Source of the DNA: Sutcliffiella cohnii
GTDB taxonomy: Bacteria; Bacillota; Bacilli; Bacillales; Bacillaceae_I
DNA length: 64,000 bases
Assembly: GCF_002250055.1 (NCBI RefSeq)
Contig: NZ_CP018866.1
Location: 922,501-986,500, forward strand
Direction of reading: 5' to 3'
The position numbers were made by a program, and so were the translations under genes. The number at the start of each line of letters is the position of its first letter. The first letter of the stretch is position 1. The notes below the pieces were generated by a model. The model was not told where the DNA came from. It saw only the letters and a list, made by a program, of their open reading frames with translations, and made no database searches. This document shows positions 29,363 through 39,331 of the stretch, piece after piece.

Positions 29363-30430
29363 ATGGAAAAAATACTTGAAGTAAATAACTTACACGTTTC
29401 TTTTGATACGTACGGTGGTGAAGTAAAGGCAATCCGTGGTGTATCCTTTGATTTGAAAAAAGGAGAAACGTTAGCAATTGTTGGTGAATCAGGTTCGGGT
29501 AAATCTGTTACAACAAAAACAATTATGCGCTTATTACCAGAAAATAATTCTCGTATTAAAGAAGGAGAAATATTATTTGATGGTAAAGATATAGCAAAAT
29601 TAACAGAATCTCAAATGCAAAAAATCCGTGGTAAAGATATTTCGATGATTTTCCAAGACCCAATGACATCGTTAAATCCAACGATGATTGTAGGAAAACA
29701 AATTATGGAAGGTATCATTAAACACCAAGGACTTAGCAAAGGTGCGGCAAAAGAAAAAGCAATTGATTTATTAAGACTTGTTGGTATTCCAATGCCGGAA
29801 GAGCGTTTCAAACAGTATCCTCATCAATTTTCTGGTGGTATGAGGCAGAGGGTTGTAATTGCGATCGCTCTTGCGTGTAATCCAAAAATATTAATTGCAG
29901 ATGAACCAACAACAGCGTTGGACGTAACAATTCAAGCTCAAATTCTTGATTTGATGAAGGATTTACAAAAGAAAATTGATACTTCTATCGTATTTATCAC
30001 CCATGATCTTGGGGTAGTTGCGAACGTAGCAGATCGAGTTGCAGTAATGTATGCTGGCCAAATTATTGAAATGGGAACTGTTGATGAAATATTCTATGAC
30101 CCACGTCACCCATACACTTGGGGGCTTTTAAGTTCCATGCCAGATTTAGATTTGAAAGAAGCGGCACTTTATGCGATACCGGGTACACCACCAGATCTAT
30201 TAGATCCACCAAAAGGTGATGCATTTGCTCCGCGTAATGAGTTTGCACTGCAAATTGATCATGAAATGGAACCGCCAATGTTTAAAGTGTCTGATACACA
30301 CTACGTTAAAACTTGGTTATTACATGAAAATGCTCCAGACGTACAACCACCACTAGCGGTTAAAAAACGTCAGCGCAATATGCCAAACAATTATGACAAG
30401 CCTGTTATGGTAAAGGACGGTGTTGAATAA
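29363..30430 (+). CDS. oppD: Oligopeptide ABC transporter ATPase OppD
   Basis: A 355-residue ATPase with Walker A GESGSGKS, Q-loop IFQDPMTSLNP, signature FSGGMRQR, Walker B ILIADEPTTALD and H-loop ITHDLGVV. Its C-terminal peptide-transporter domain lacks the cysteine cluster seen in AppD (APRNEFALQ in place of APRCP), so the two importers differ in this feature. It ends directly against the oppF start. Confidence 0.92.
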   Translation: MEKILEVNNLHVSFDTYGGEVKAIRGVSFDLKKGETLAIVGESGSGKSVTTKTIMRLLPENNSRIKEGEILFDGKDIAKLTESQMQKIRGKDISMIFQDPMTSLNPTMIVGKQIMEGIIKHQGLSKGAAKEKAIDLLRLVGIPMPEERFKQYPHQFSGGMRQRVVIAIALACNPKILIADEPTTALDVTIQAQILDLMKDLQKKIDTSIVFITHDLGVVANVADRVAVMYAGQIIEMGTVDEIFYDPRHPYTWGLLSSMPDLDLKEAALYAIPGTPPDLLDPPKGDAFAPRNEFALQIDHEMEPPMFKVSDTHYVKTWLLHENAPDVQPPLAVKKRQRNMPNNYDKPVMVKDGVE

Positions 30431-31372
30431 ATGGCTACGCAAGAAAAACTAGTAGAAATAAAAAACTTAAAGCAATATTTCAACGTCGGAAAACCTAACA
30501 TGGTTAAAGCAGTAGACGGTTTAAATTTTGATATTTACCGTGGTGAAACGTTAGGTTTAGTAGGTGAGTCCGGTTGTGGTAAATCTACAACAGGACGCAC
30601 GATCATCCGTCTTTACGATGCTACTGACGGTGAAGTATTGTTTGAAGGTGAAAACGTACACGGTAAAAAATCTAAAAAAGATTTACTAAAATTTAACCGT
30701 AAAATGCAAATGATTTTCCAAGATCCTTATGCATCCCTTAACCCAAGAATGACGGTTGCTGATATTATTGCAGAAGGATTAGATATTCACGGTTTGGTAA
30801 GTAATAAAAAAGAAAGATTAGCAAGAGTTCATGAATTGTTAGAAACGGTTGGTTTAAACAAAGAACATGCTAACCGATACCCACATGAGTTTAGTGGTGG
30901 ACAAAGACAACGTATCGGAATTGCACGCGCGTTAGCAGTTAAGCCGGAATTTATCATTGCTGATGAGCCTATTTCAGCACTAGATGTTTCTATTCAAGCG
31001 CAAGTTGTTAATCTATTAAAAGAACTTCAACGTGAAAAAGGATTAACTTTCTTATTTATTGCCCATGACCTTTCCATGGTTAAGTACATTAGTGATCGTA
31101 TTGGAGTTATGTATTTCGGTAAAATTGTAGAGCTTACAACGAGTGAGGAGTTATACAATAATCCGATTCACCCTTACACAAAATCACTATTGTCTGCAAT
31201 ACCTCAACCAGATCCTGATACAGAACGCCAACGTAAACGTATTGCATATGATCCGAAAATGCACAATTATTCAAAAGACGAGGAATTAAAATTACGTGAA
31301 ATTAAACCTGGTCATCTTGTACTATGTTCGGAAAAAGAATACGCAGAATATAAAAAACAATATGGCAACTAA
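30431..31372 (+). CDS. oppF: Oligopeptide ABC transporter ATPase OppF
   Basis: A 313-residue ATPase, the last gene of the opp operon. Walker [10 protein letters not shown]-loop FQDPYASLNP, signature FSGGQRQR, Walker B IIADEPISALD and H-loop IAHDLSMV are intact. The start codon touches the oppD stop (TAAATG) with AAGGACGG as ribosome site. A terminator follows. Confidence 0.92.
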   Translation: MATQEKLVEIKNLKQYFNVGKPNMVKAVDGLNFDIYRGETLGLVGESGCGKSTTGRTIIRLYDATDGEVLFEGENVHGKKSKKDLLKFNRKMQMIFQDPYASLNPRMTVADIIAEGLDIHGLVSNKKERLARVHELLETVGLNKEHANRYPHEFSGGQRQRIGIARALAVKPEFIIADEPISALDVSIQAQVVNLLKELQREKGLTFLFIAHDLSMVKYISDRIGVMYFGKIVELTTSEELYNNPIHPYTKSLLSAIPQPDPDTERQRKRIAYDPKMHNYSKDEELKLREIKPGHLVLCSEKEYAEYKKQYGN

Positions 31373-31379
31373 TTATTGT

Positions 31380-31412
31380 AACGATCTCATTATTCGAGGT
31401 CGTTTTTTTTTA
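31380..31412 (+). terminator. Terminator of the opp operon
   Basis: AACGATCTC pairs with GAGGTCGTT (one G-U pair) around a seven-base loop, followed by eight T. Confidence 0.88.
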
Positions 31413-31617
31413 TTTATAGTAATATTTAAAATATTATTAATATCTAATATATTTTACAATAGAATAATAAAAAATACTATTATAAATTTTCAATAAAAAG
31501 TAAAAGTAATACCTTTAATTGGACTTCGTTTTTTTTGAAGAATTTTGTTGAAATACATAAAATAATATCGAGTATCCTTTATAATAGAGGTAGCAGCAAA
31601 GTAAATGGGGGATAAAA

Positions 31618-32820
31618 ATGGAAAAAAAATTATCGATCGTCGTCTCTATCGTATTGCTCCTAACACTCTTTCCAATAAAAAACGCAGCAGATGAAGTGAA
31701 AAGGATAACAACACATCAGTTAAAACCAATTATGACTCAACTACGTGAAATACCGAATGATATGGAAAGATTTGCATTTGATTCTGGTCATGTTTTTGAA
31801 TATCCAGATGCTGTTAGAGGAATATATGTTACTGGTCATTCAGCTGGTGGAAGTAGATTTGAAAGCCTATTGGATTTAATGGACACAACAGATTTAAACG
31901 CGATGGTTATTGATATAAAAGATGACCATGGCTATTTAACTTACTTACCTGATGAAGGTTCACCTTTTTCTAATATTGCACAACCATATATTAAAGACCC
32001 ACATCAAATGATAGCTACGTTAGAGGAAAAGCAAATTTATCCAATCGGTCGTATTGTTGTTTTTAAAGATAGTGTAATTGCAGAAATGAAACCTGAATGG
32101 TCGTTCTTAGATGGAGATAAAGTATGGCTAAATCGAAGAGGAGAAGCTTTCGTAAATCCATTTTTGAAAGAAGTGTGGGATTATAATATTGACATTGCAA
32201 TTGAAGCAGCAAAATTAGGATTTCAAGAAATACAATTCGATTACGTTCGTTTTCCAGAAGGTTTTGAGAAGCGAGATGAAGATTTAAAATATAGTCTTGG
32301 CGATTATGAAGACATGGAATTAGACAATGTTCAAAAGAGAGTGGAAGCAGTTACAAACTTCGTTGAATATGCAAAAGAAAGATTAGAGCCATATAACGTT
32401 CAAGTAAGTGTAGATATATTTGGTTATACAGCAACGTTACCTGAAGCTCCTGGCATTGGCCAAAACTTCAGTAAAATTTCCGAGCATGTAGACGTCATTT
32501 CATCAATGATATATCCAAGTCATTGGACCGCCTATTTCGGAATTCCGAAACCAGACCTAGAGCCATATAAGCTTGTTGCTGAATATGCGAAGCTTGAAAA
32601 TGCAAAGCTAGATCAATTAGAAAACCGACCAATATCAAGACCGTGGATTCAAGACTTTACAGCGACATGGTTAGGTGCGGGGAATTATATTCCGTACGGA
32701 AAAGCTGAAGTAGAAGCACAAATTCGCGCATTAAATGATAATGGAATTCATGAATTTCTATTATGGAATGCTGGAAATAGGTATACGTCAGGTGTTAACT
32801 ATAAACCGAATAATGACTAG
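31618..32820 (+). CDS. Secreted putative glycoside hydrolase, DUF4015 family
   Basis: A 400-residue protein with an N-terminal signal or anchor sequence (KKLSIVVSIVLLLTLF, possible cleavage after NAA). The rest fits the DUF4015 putative glycosyl hydrolase domain, a TIM-barrel type: VRGIYVTGHSAGG at the start, AMVIDIKDDHGYLTY, FQEIQFDYVRFPEG with the likely catalytic Asp, VDIFGYTAT and ISSMIYPSHW. The substrate is unknown; a cell-wall or capsule polysaccharide is the obvious guess. AATGGGGG lies before the ATG. It is a single gene ended by a hairpin within the repeat element downstream. Confidence 0.75.
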   Translation: MEKKLSIVVSIVLLLTLFPIKNAADEVKRITTHQLKPIMTQLREIPNDMERFAFDSGHVFEYPDAVRGIYVTGHSAGGSRFESLLDLMDTTDLNAMVIDIKDDHGYLTYLPDEGSPFSNIAQPYIKDPHQMIATLEEKQIYPIGRIVVFKDSVIAEMKPEWSFLDGDKVWLNRRGEAFVNPFLKEVWDYNIDIAIEAAKLGFQEIQFDYVRFPEGFEKRDEDLKYSLGDYEDMELDNVQKRVEAVTNFVEYAKERLEPYNVQVSVDIFGYTATLPEAPGIGQNFSKISEHVDVISSMIYPSHWTAYFGIPKPDLEPYKLVAEYAKLENAKLDQLENRPISRPWIQDFTATWLGAGNYIPYGKAEVEAQIRALNDNGIHEFLLWNAGNRYTSGVNYKPNND

Positions 32821-33030
32821 GGGCTGACCAAAAAGTCACAAAACAGTGGAGAAACGAATTGTTTTTCCACTGTTTTGTTTGTAAGGATTTCATTCAGAAA
32901 GTAGGTTTTCATGGTATAAAGAATAAACACAATTTGTAGTAATAACTAATGAAATTTTGAAATCCTAATAAGGGACACGAACAAAAGAAGTCCTAAAAGT
33001 CAGTTTCTACTGACTTTTAGGACAGCCCCG
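32820..33030. repeat. Hairpin repeat element, left copy
   Basis: About 210 bases with near-inverted ends: GGGGCTGACC at the left and GGACAGCCCC at the right. Inside are hairpin A (ACAAAACAGTGGA/TCCACTGTTTTGT, 32838-32878), which can terminate the DUF4015 gene, and hairpin B (GTCCTAAAAGTCAGT with its exact complement, 32990-33023), which can terminate the minus-strand gene that follows. A related element with the same two hairpins lies inverted at 33980-34120. Confidence 0.7.
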
Positions 33031-33219
33031 TTAATTATTGTTTTTTCCCCCAACATTTTTCCAACCTGTTTGGATACTTATTGATTTATCAGCAACGACT
33101 GTTTTCTTTTTTCCGCCAAAAAGTCTTTCCCCAATACCGTTTGTAAGAACACCCATCACAGCAGTTATCGCAATAATTAACACCATCACAATTGTAAAAT
33201 CGATAAAGTAATCAAGCAT
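33031..33219 (-). CDS. Small single-span membrane protein, unknown
   Basis: A 62-residue protein with one N-terminal hydrophobic span (FTIVMVLIIAITAVMGVL), then a basic stretch (GGKKKT) and a polar tail. AAAGGGG stands before the ATG at 33219. I do not recognise a family. It lies inside the 1-kb stretch bracketed by the two inverted hairpin elements, divergent from yjbC. Confidence 0.6.
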   Translation of the reverse strand: MLDYFIDFTIVMVLIIAITAVMGVLTNGIGERLFGGKKKTVVADKSISIQTGWKNVGGKNNN

Positions 33220-33402
33220 AATTCCATCCCCTTTTTATGTAAAAATCTTTTTAATAACTATTTTTAGGAATTAAAATCTTTACCTCTTATCTTTATTGTA
33301 TTGCATGTTTACCGGAAAAGAAAGGGGGGATATTAACATTTATAAGCACGAATCTGTTTTACGTTCACATATATATAAGGTAGAAAGGAGTTTAACTAAC
33401 CT

Positions 33403-33975
33403 GTGAATTGGTATGAAAAACTAAACCAATATTTTCCAATAGAGGAAATGAAGTCGAAGGAACATATGGAATTATTATTAAAAGAGCAAGGGGAAGTTTA
33501 TCATAAAGATGAAGGAGAACATCACGTATTAATGTATGCGGAGTTCGAACAGTTTATTTTTATTGACTATTTATTCGTGTCCAGCAACGCAAGAGGACAA
33601 GGGTTAGGTAGAAAACTTATTGAAAAACTAAAAAATAAAAATAAACCAATTATTTTAGAGGTGGAACCAATTGATTATGAAGATTCTGATTCGGAAAAAA
33701 GGTTGCGTTTTTACAAACGTGAAGGATTTCAGCATGCGTCCTCTATCGGGTATAGACGTCGTAGTTTAGCAACGAACGAAGTGAATCAAATGGAAATATT
33801 GTATTGGTCTCCAACAAACGAAGATGAGGAAACGATATACAATGGTATGAAAAAGATGTATGAACAAATTCATACGTACAAAGATAAGCAACTGTATGGT
33901 GAATCATATGAAGCTGTTGAAAAGGTATTAACATATAATGAAAATAATGAGGACGATATGCTACGGCAAATATAA
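33403..33975 (+). CDS. yjbC: GNAT acetyltransferase YjbC
   Basis: A 190-residue GNAT-fold protein: the acetyl-CoA binding loop reads ARGQGLGRKLI (about 65-75) after a hydrophobic strand (FIFIDYLFVS), and the ending matches YjbC (MEILYWSP, IHTYKDKQLYGESYEAV). The substrate is unknown. In B. subtilis yjbC is co-transcribed with spx as a stress-induced unit; here about 5.6 kb of minus-strand genes separate them. The start is GTG with AAAGGAG twelve bases upstream. Hairpin B of the repeat element ends the gene. Confidence 0.85.
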   Translation: MNWYEKLNQYFPIEEMKSKEHMELLLKEQGEVYHKDEGEHHVLMYAEFEQFIFIDYLFVSSNARGQGLGRKLIEKLKNKNKPIILEVEPIDYEDSDSEKRLRFYKREGFQHASSIGYRRRSLATNEVNQMEILYWSPTNEDEETIYNGMKKMYEQIHTYKDKQLYGESYEAVEKVLTYNENNEDDMLRQI

Positions 33976-33979
33976 ACGA

Positions 33980-34120
33980 GGGATGTCCTAAAAGTCAGTA
34001 GAGACTGACTTTTAGAACTTTTTACATCTAACACATTAAAATAGAATAGGTTTAAATATTGCACGTATGTTAGTTATTAATACAAAGACAGTGGGAAAAC
34101 GAATCGTTTCCCACTGTCTA
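33980..34120. repeat. Hairpin repeat element, right copy, inverted
   Basis: It contains hairpin B (GTCCTAAAAGTCAGT/ACTGACTTTTAGAAC, 33985-34018, then TTTTT) that ends yjbC, and hairpin A (GACAGTGGGAAA/TTTCCCACTGTC, 34087-34118) that can end the minus-strand esterase. The order is the reverse of the element at 32820-33030, and the sequence between the hairpins differs. Confidence 0.7.
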
Positions 34121-34145
34121 AATGTTTTGGAGAGCCTTAACTTCT

Positions 34146-34877
34146 TCATTCTTGATTGAATTCCTCGTACTGTTTAATAAGCTCTTTCACGATGATGGTG
34201 TATCCTTCATCTGTAGGGTGGATGTCGTCCTCTTTTATATGCGTATACGTAGTTTCCTTATTAAAAAAAGGTTGCAAAGGGTTAATTAGAAACGTGTTAT
34301 CTTTCTTACTATGTTTTTCTAGCTGCTCATTAAAGGCCTCCGCATATCTAACTCCAGGTTCACGTAACGGATGATTCTCTGGATATGGGTTATATAGGCC
34401 GATTAAATATATTTGAGCCTCTTTATTTAAGTCACGTAAAAAAGCATATAATGCATTATACGTTTGTTCTAACAAGAGCGCTCGCTGTTTTAATTCACGT
34501 TCTTCAACATTTGGTAGGGCTCTAATTGTTTGTAAAAAATCATTACCCCCAATAGAAAGTGTAATAATATCTGCCCCTTTTAGTCGGTTTTGCAAGCCTA
34601 TATCTGTTTGTAGGTATGTGAGTAGCCCTATGCTTGATATTCCAGGTATCCCGTAATTTTCAACTGTTACTTCGTTAGCTTCTCTTAAATAGGAAACAAA
34701 CTGTGGAACAAAACCGTTAATTCTTAAATAATTATGTTCTGTTGAGCCGTAACCTGCAGTTAATGAATCACCGATGGCAATGTACGAAATGTTTCTTGGT
34801 GATTCAGCGTTGGCTGCAGGATAAATGATAAAACAGGCAAAGAGAAGGATGAAAACAAATAAGCCTTTTTTGATCAT
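34146..34877 (-). CDS. Secreted SGNH/GDSL-family esterase
   Basis: A 243-residue protein with a signal peptide (KKGLFVFILLFACFIIYP, likely cleaved after ANA). SGNH blocks are complete: GDSLTAGYG (catalytic Ser, about 37-45), Gly in NYGIPGISS, Asn in GGNDFL, and the Asp/His pair in DDIHPTDEGY near the end. Such enzymes act on lipid or polysaccharide esters outside the cell. It lies 23 bases after the RND pump gene on the same strand and may be read from the same message. Confidence 0.85.
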   Translation of the reverse strand: MIKKGLFVFILLFACFIIYPAANAESPRNISYIAIGDSLTAGYGSTEHNYLRINGFVPQFVSYLREANEVTVENYGIPGISSIGLLTYLQTDIGLQNRLKGADIITLSIGGNDFLQTIRALPNVEERELKQRALLLEQTYNALYAFLRDLNKEAQIYLIGLYNPYPENHPLREPGVRYAEAFNEQLEKHSKKDNTFLINPLQPFFNKETTYTHIKEDDIHPTDEGYTIIVKELIKQYEEFNQE

Positions 34878-34900
34878 TGTATTTTCCCCTCCAATACAAA

Positions 34901-37900
34901 TTAGGCTGTTATTTGATCTTTAGCATTTCTTCTTTTTTCTCGCCATTGATCAAATAGGTAATAAACGACTGGGATGAAAATTAAAGTAATCACCGTTGCA
35001 AAGCTTAAACCAAATACGATAACAATTGCCATTGGTTGTTGAATCTCCATTCCCTCTCCAATTCCAATCGTTAAAGGAATTAAACCTAAAATAGTTGTTA
35101 GTGCAGTCATGAAGATTGGTCGTATTCTCGTAGGACCTGCTTCTAAAATTGCTTCTGTCGTTGAAAGACCTTGCTTTTTTAATATGTTGACATAATCTAC
35201 GAATACAATCGCATTATTAACGACGATTCCGGTTAATATGAGCATCCCGACGAGTGAGCCAACTCCAATAGGTTGATTCGTTAAGAGTAACCCAGTAATT
35301 ATACCTATTGCCGTTAGCGGAATAGAAAACATTATGATCAAAGGGTAGAAATAAGATTCAAATTGGCCGGCCATCACCATGTACACTAAAACGATTGCTA
35401 GAAGTAGAGCTCCTCCCAGCTTAAAGAAAGCATCGTTCATTTGCTCGTCTTGACCACCGAACGAGATTTTGTATTGGTTTGTTGGTAAATATATCCTATC
35501 TCTTAATTCCTTTTCAATATCGTCTACAATACTGCCTAAATCACGATCTACAATATGGGCATTTACCGTTATTTCCCGTAAACGATTTGTTCTCGTAATT
35601 TGCGTTGGCCCTTGTCCGCGACTAATGCTAGCAACAGCTTGTAACGGAATCGTTTCACCGAGTGGTGTTGTAATAAGTAAATTTTCAAGCTGTTCAATAG
35701 ATTGAGTATATGTATCTTCTAATGCAAGTCGAATATTTAACTCTTCACCGTCTCGAGCAAGTTGAGAGGCAACAATACCTCTAGTAGCGTTCGAAACAGC
35801 CATTGCTACTTGAGCGCTACCTATCCCGTATTGACTAGCTTTTGTGCGATCAAGCTGAACAACTATCTCAGGGTTCCCTTCTGTATAGTTAGAAGTAGGT
35901 TCTCTTACACCGTCTACCTCTGAAATTATAGAAATGACATCATCTGCTATACCTTTTAAAGTGTTTAATTCTGGTCCTGTAATGCTTAATGAAATAGGAT
36001 GAGATGAAAAGCCGGAATCGCTAGATGAAATTGAAATATCCGCGCCAGGAATGTTTTTTAAACGTTGCCTAATGTCATCTGCTATTTGCATATCTGTTCT
36101 ATTCCGTTCATTTACAGGTTTTAATAAAATACTATAATTTGCTCGGTTCGTTTGCGTACCTGCTCGAACGGAAAAGTTATCAGCTCCGCCAACTGTAATA
36201 AACGTAGAATCTATTTCATCTAACATTTGTAATTGTTCATTAATATCTTCCATAACAGCGTAAGTTGCTTCTAAAGCGCTTCCTTCTGGCAACCTAGCCG
36301 ACATAGAAATAAAACTTTGGTCCTGTTGAGGTAAAAATTCTTTTCCTAAGAACGGAATGCCTATTAGTGAAATAGAAAACAGAAATAAAACGAGCGAAAC
36401 CGTCTTTTTTGGGTGTTTAAGTGCTGATTGTAATACACGTCTGTACCATTGAGTAAAAGTAGAAAACCTTTCTTCGAAATTCGATTGCTTTTTATTCACC
36501 TTTAAAAGAAGGGAAGAAAATAAAGGTACAATAATTAAAGCTGTAAATAAAGATGCTAGTAATGAAAAAGAAATAACTAAAGCGAGTGGTTTAAACAATT
36601 GAGCTGCTAAGCCGTCAACAAATACAATCGGTAAAAAGACGATTACGGTCGTCAAAGTAGAAGCAACGATAGCAGGTCCAACTTCCCCAGCCCCTTTAAT
36701 TGCGGCATCCTTTAAAGACAATCCACTTTGGCGTAGGCGATAAATGTTCTCTAAAATAACAATCGCGTTATCGACCATCATACCAATACCTAATGCTAAT
36801 CCACCAAGCGTTAATAAATTGAGAGTTTGACCTGTGAAATACATAAAGATAAAAGTAGTAACGATAGATATAGGAATCGAGAAGGCGATAATTAATGTGC
36901 TTCGTACATTTCTTAAAAAGAGAAAAAGTACTAGTGCTGCAAGTATACTACCAACAATCATATTTGTTGCTACTGCTCGAATGGATTGTTCAATAAAATC
37001 ACTCTGGTTAAAGATTGATTTTATTTGTACCCCTTCTGGTAATATTTTTTTCATTTCTTCTATTTGTTTTTCGATATCATTTGCTACAGTAACTGTGTTA
37101 GAGCCTGATTGTTTTAAAATAGAAATACCTACAGCAGGCTCCCCGTTTAAGTAACTAAGTTGAGTCGTTGGCTCTAATGTTTCTATTATTTCACCAAGCT
37201 CATCAAGTGTAATTACTCCGTTTTTAGTTGGAATTGGAAGACTTTTAACGTCAAAAATATTTTCATATTGTCCAGTTATTCTTATTGGTAAATTTTGATT
37301 TTGGTCCTGTAGGGCCCCTCCAGGTAAATTTAAATTTTCAGAGGCGATAATTTGTTGAAGTTGATCTAACGTTACTCCATAAGAATTTAATTTATTTGGA
37401 TCTAACGTAATTCGTATTTCGTTCGCAGCCCCACCTTCAACAGAAATGGATGCAATCCCATCAACATTATTTAAAACAGGGACAATTTCTTGCTCAGCCA
37501 ATTGTTTTGCTTTTGTCATTTCACCAGTCGGATCGGTAACAGCTAATTGAACAATCGGTAAATCACTAGGATTAAACCGTAGAACTCTCGGTGTATTCGC
37601 ACCAGCTGGTAAAAAGTCACGAACCGAATCGATTCTTTCTCGCATGTCGAGTGAAGCAAAATCCATATCTGTACCCCATTCAAAGGCGACTAGTACAAGT
37701 GAACCTCCAGACCGAGAAATGGAAGTAACAGATTCTACGTTAGGTAAAGTTCCCATCGCATTTTCAATAGGGCTTGAAACTAAGTTTTCAATTTCCTCTG
37801 GACCTGCCCCTTCGTACGTTGTCGTAACAGCCACGATAGGGAATGTTAATTCAGGAAATAAATCCACAGGCATTCCTCTCATACTTACTCCACCTAATAT

Positions 37901-37966
37901 AAGCATGAGAACAATAACCATAGACATTGCTATTGGTCTTAAAACGGATAACTTTGCTATATTCAT
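34901..37966 (-). CDS. RND-family multidrug/lipopeptide efflux transporter (AcrB/SwrC type)
   Basis: A 1021-residue proton-driven exporter with the RND repeat: a first span (SVLRPIAMSMVIVLMLILGG), a large extracytoplasmic loop, spans 2-6 including the key aspartate in GIGMMVDNAIVILENI, a second loop and spans 8-12 ending FIPVVYYLFDQWREKRR. The closest known Gram-positive protein is SwrC (YerP), which exports surfactin in B. subtilis. It overlaps the membrane-fusion lipoprotein gene upstream by four bases, so the pair is translationally coupled. Substrate unknown. Confidence 0.9.
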   Translation of the reverse strand: MNIAKLSVLRPIAMSMVIVLMLILGGVSMRGMPVDLFPELTFPIVAVTTTYEGAGPEEIENLVSSPIENAMGTLPNVESVTSISRSGGSLVLVAFEWGTDMDFASLDMRERIDSVRDFLPAGANTPRVLRFNPSDLPIVQLAVTDPTGEMTKAKQLAEQEIVPVLNNVDGIASISVEGGAANEIRITLDPNKLNSYGVTLDQLQQIIASENLNLPGGALQDQNQNLPIRITGQYENIFDVKSLPIPTKNGVITLDELGEIIETLEPTTQLSYLNGEPAVGISILKQSGSNTVTVANDIEKQIEEMKKILPEGVQIKSIFNQSDFIEQSIRAVATNMIVGSILAALVLFLFLRNVRSTLIIAFSIPISIVTTFIFMYFTGQTLNLLTLGGLALGIGMMVDNAIVILENIYRLRQSGLSLKDAAIKGAGEVGPAIVASTLTTVIVFLPIVFVDGLAAQLFKPLALVISFSLLASLFTALIIVPLFSSLLLKVNKKQSNFEERFSTFTQWYRRVLQSALKHPKKTVSLVLFLFSISLIGIPFLGKEFLPQQDQSFISMSARLPEGSALEATYAVMEDINEQLQMLDEIDSTFITVGGADNFSVRAGTQTNRANYSILLKPVNERNRTDMQIADDIRQRLKNIPGADISISSSDSGFSSHPISLSITGPELNTLKGIADDVISIISEVDGVREPTSNYTEGNPEIVVQLDRTKASQYGIGSAQVAMAVSNATRGIVASQLARDGEELNIRLALEDTYTQSIEQLENLLITTPLGETIPLQAVASISRGQGPTQITRTNRLREITVNAHIVDRDLGSIVDDIEKELRDRIYLPTNQYKISFGGQDEQMNDAFFKLGGALLLAIVLVYMVMAGQFESYFYPLIIMFSIPLTAIGIITGLLLTNQPIGVGSLVGMLILTGIVVNNAIVFVDYVNILKKQGLSTTEAILEAGPTRIRPIFMTALTTILGLIPLTIGIGEGMEIQQPMAIVIVFGLSFATVITLIFIPVVYYLFDQWREKRRNAKDQITA

Positions 37967-39189
37967 GAATCTTGTCCACTTTCTTGAATTAAAATTTCAG
38001 AACCATCTTTCAATCGTTCCTTCCCAGAGGTTACGACTATGTCACCTTCGGATAAACCTTCCATAACTTGAATAACTTTATCATCTCTGAAACCAACTGT
38101 TATTTGTCTTCGAACCGCCTTATTATTTTCAATTACAAAAACATATGGTTCATTTTCTTCATACAGGACTGCTTCGATGGGCACTACAGTTTGGGCCTCT
38201 AATTCATCAATATCTACAATTGCAGTAGTTCGCATTCCACCTAATATTTTCCCTTCTGTATTACTTACAGGTACTGTAACGGTAAACATATTTGTTTGTT
38301 GGTTAACAGTAGGTGATACGACATCAATGGACGATTCGTACGAGTCAGATACACCTTGAAAAGTTAAGGTTACATTTTGCCCAGGTAATAAACTACTAAC
38401 TTGATAACTATTCACAGCAAAGGTTGCATTAATTGTATCAAGTTGAATAACGGTAGCGATCGGTAATTGTGGCGTCGCAATTCCATCTTCTATAACATTT
38501 AATTCTGATATAATGCCATCAATTGGACTTGTGATGCGTGTTAGTTCTTCTAATTGCTCCGCTTGTCTCAAACTTTGGCGTGCTTGTTTTAATTGCATTT
38601 CTAATTCTGCTGTATTAAAGGTTGGTATTTGTTGAACTTGACTAGCTACAGACGAAAGTTGTGCTTGTTTTATCATTACTTCTATTGAACTTTGAATTAA
38701 ATCTAGTGAGGTGACTGCTCCAGTCTCAACACCGTCTAACAGGCTTTGAGATTTTTGTAGAGATTGGTTTAATTCCTCTTGGAGTTTGGGTATTTCAGAA
38801 AGAAGAGTATCATTACTCGCCATATTTTCCACTTCTTTCATTTTAGATAATGCATTTTCTAGTTCATTTATCGCTTCTCTTGTTTGAGCGACTTGTTCTT
38901 TTGCAGTTGAAGAATCTAACGTAACGATTAGGTCGTCCTTTTTAACACGATCTCCAATTCGAACGTGAACTTTCTCAACCGTCAGAGGGGAAGTAGTTAA
39001 TAGGGGCATTTGTACACTAGGTACTGCAACACCAGATAACTCAATGGAATTCGTAATGTTTTGAACGGAAACAGTTTCTACTGTTACAGGAATTTCGTTG
39101 CCTTCCGTATTTTGACTTGTTATTTCTTTTTGAGTACAAGCTACTAACAAGAAAGGGAGTAAAAATAATAATAGAAATTTTTTAAACAA
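37963..39189 (-). CDS. RND efflux membrane-fusion lipoprotein (HlyD family)
   Basis: A 408-residue periplasmic-adaptor-type protein with a lipobox FLLVAC (Cys18), a lipoyl half-motif (EKVHVRIGDRVKKDDLIVTLD), a coiled-coil hairpin (about 105-200, rich in Glu, Gln and Leu), the second lipoyl half (ITSPIDGIISELNV) and the beta-barrel and proximal domains. It supports the RND pump encoded next. The start is TTG at 39189 with GAGGTGA upstream. No regulator gene is attached. Confidence 0.85.
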   Translation of the reverse strand: MFKKFLLLFLLPFLLVACTQKEITSQNTEGNEIPVTVETVSVQNITNSIELSGVAVPSVQMPLLTTSPLTVEKVHVRIGDRVKKDDLIVTLDSSTAKEQVAQTREAINELENALSKMKEVENMASNDTLLSEIPKLQEELNQSLQKSQSLLDGVETGAVTSLDLIQSSIEVMIKQAQLSSVASQVQQIPTFNTAELEMQLKQARQSLRQAEQLEELTRITSPIDGIISELNVIEDGIATPQLPIATVIQLDTINATFAVNSYQVSSLLPGQNVTLTFQGVSDSYESSIDVVSPTVNQQTNMFTVTVPVSNTEGKILGGMRTTAIVDIDELEAQTVVPIEAVLYEENEPYVFVIENNKAVRRQITVGFRDDKVIQVMEGLSEGDIVVTSGKERLKDGSEILIQESGQDS

Positions 39190-39331
39190 AAAATATCACC
39201 TCTTACTTATGTTGTCTAAATATAAAACTATCATGTATAAGTGCAGCGTACAATTTAAGATTTAACAGGATATAAAGGGAGTGTTGGAAATGTTAACATT
39301 TTGTGAACATTCGTTAAAACGTTCAAAAAAA

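Noticed and set aside
37644-38066. A 140-residue plus-strand frame opposite the RND pump start
   Set aside because: Shadow frame of the minus-strand genes with no ribosome site.
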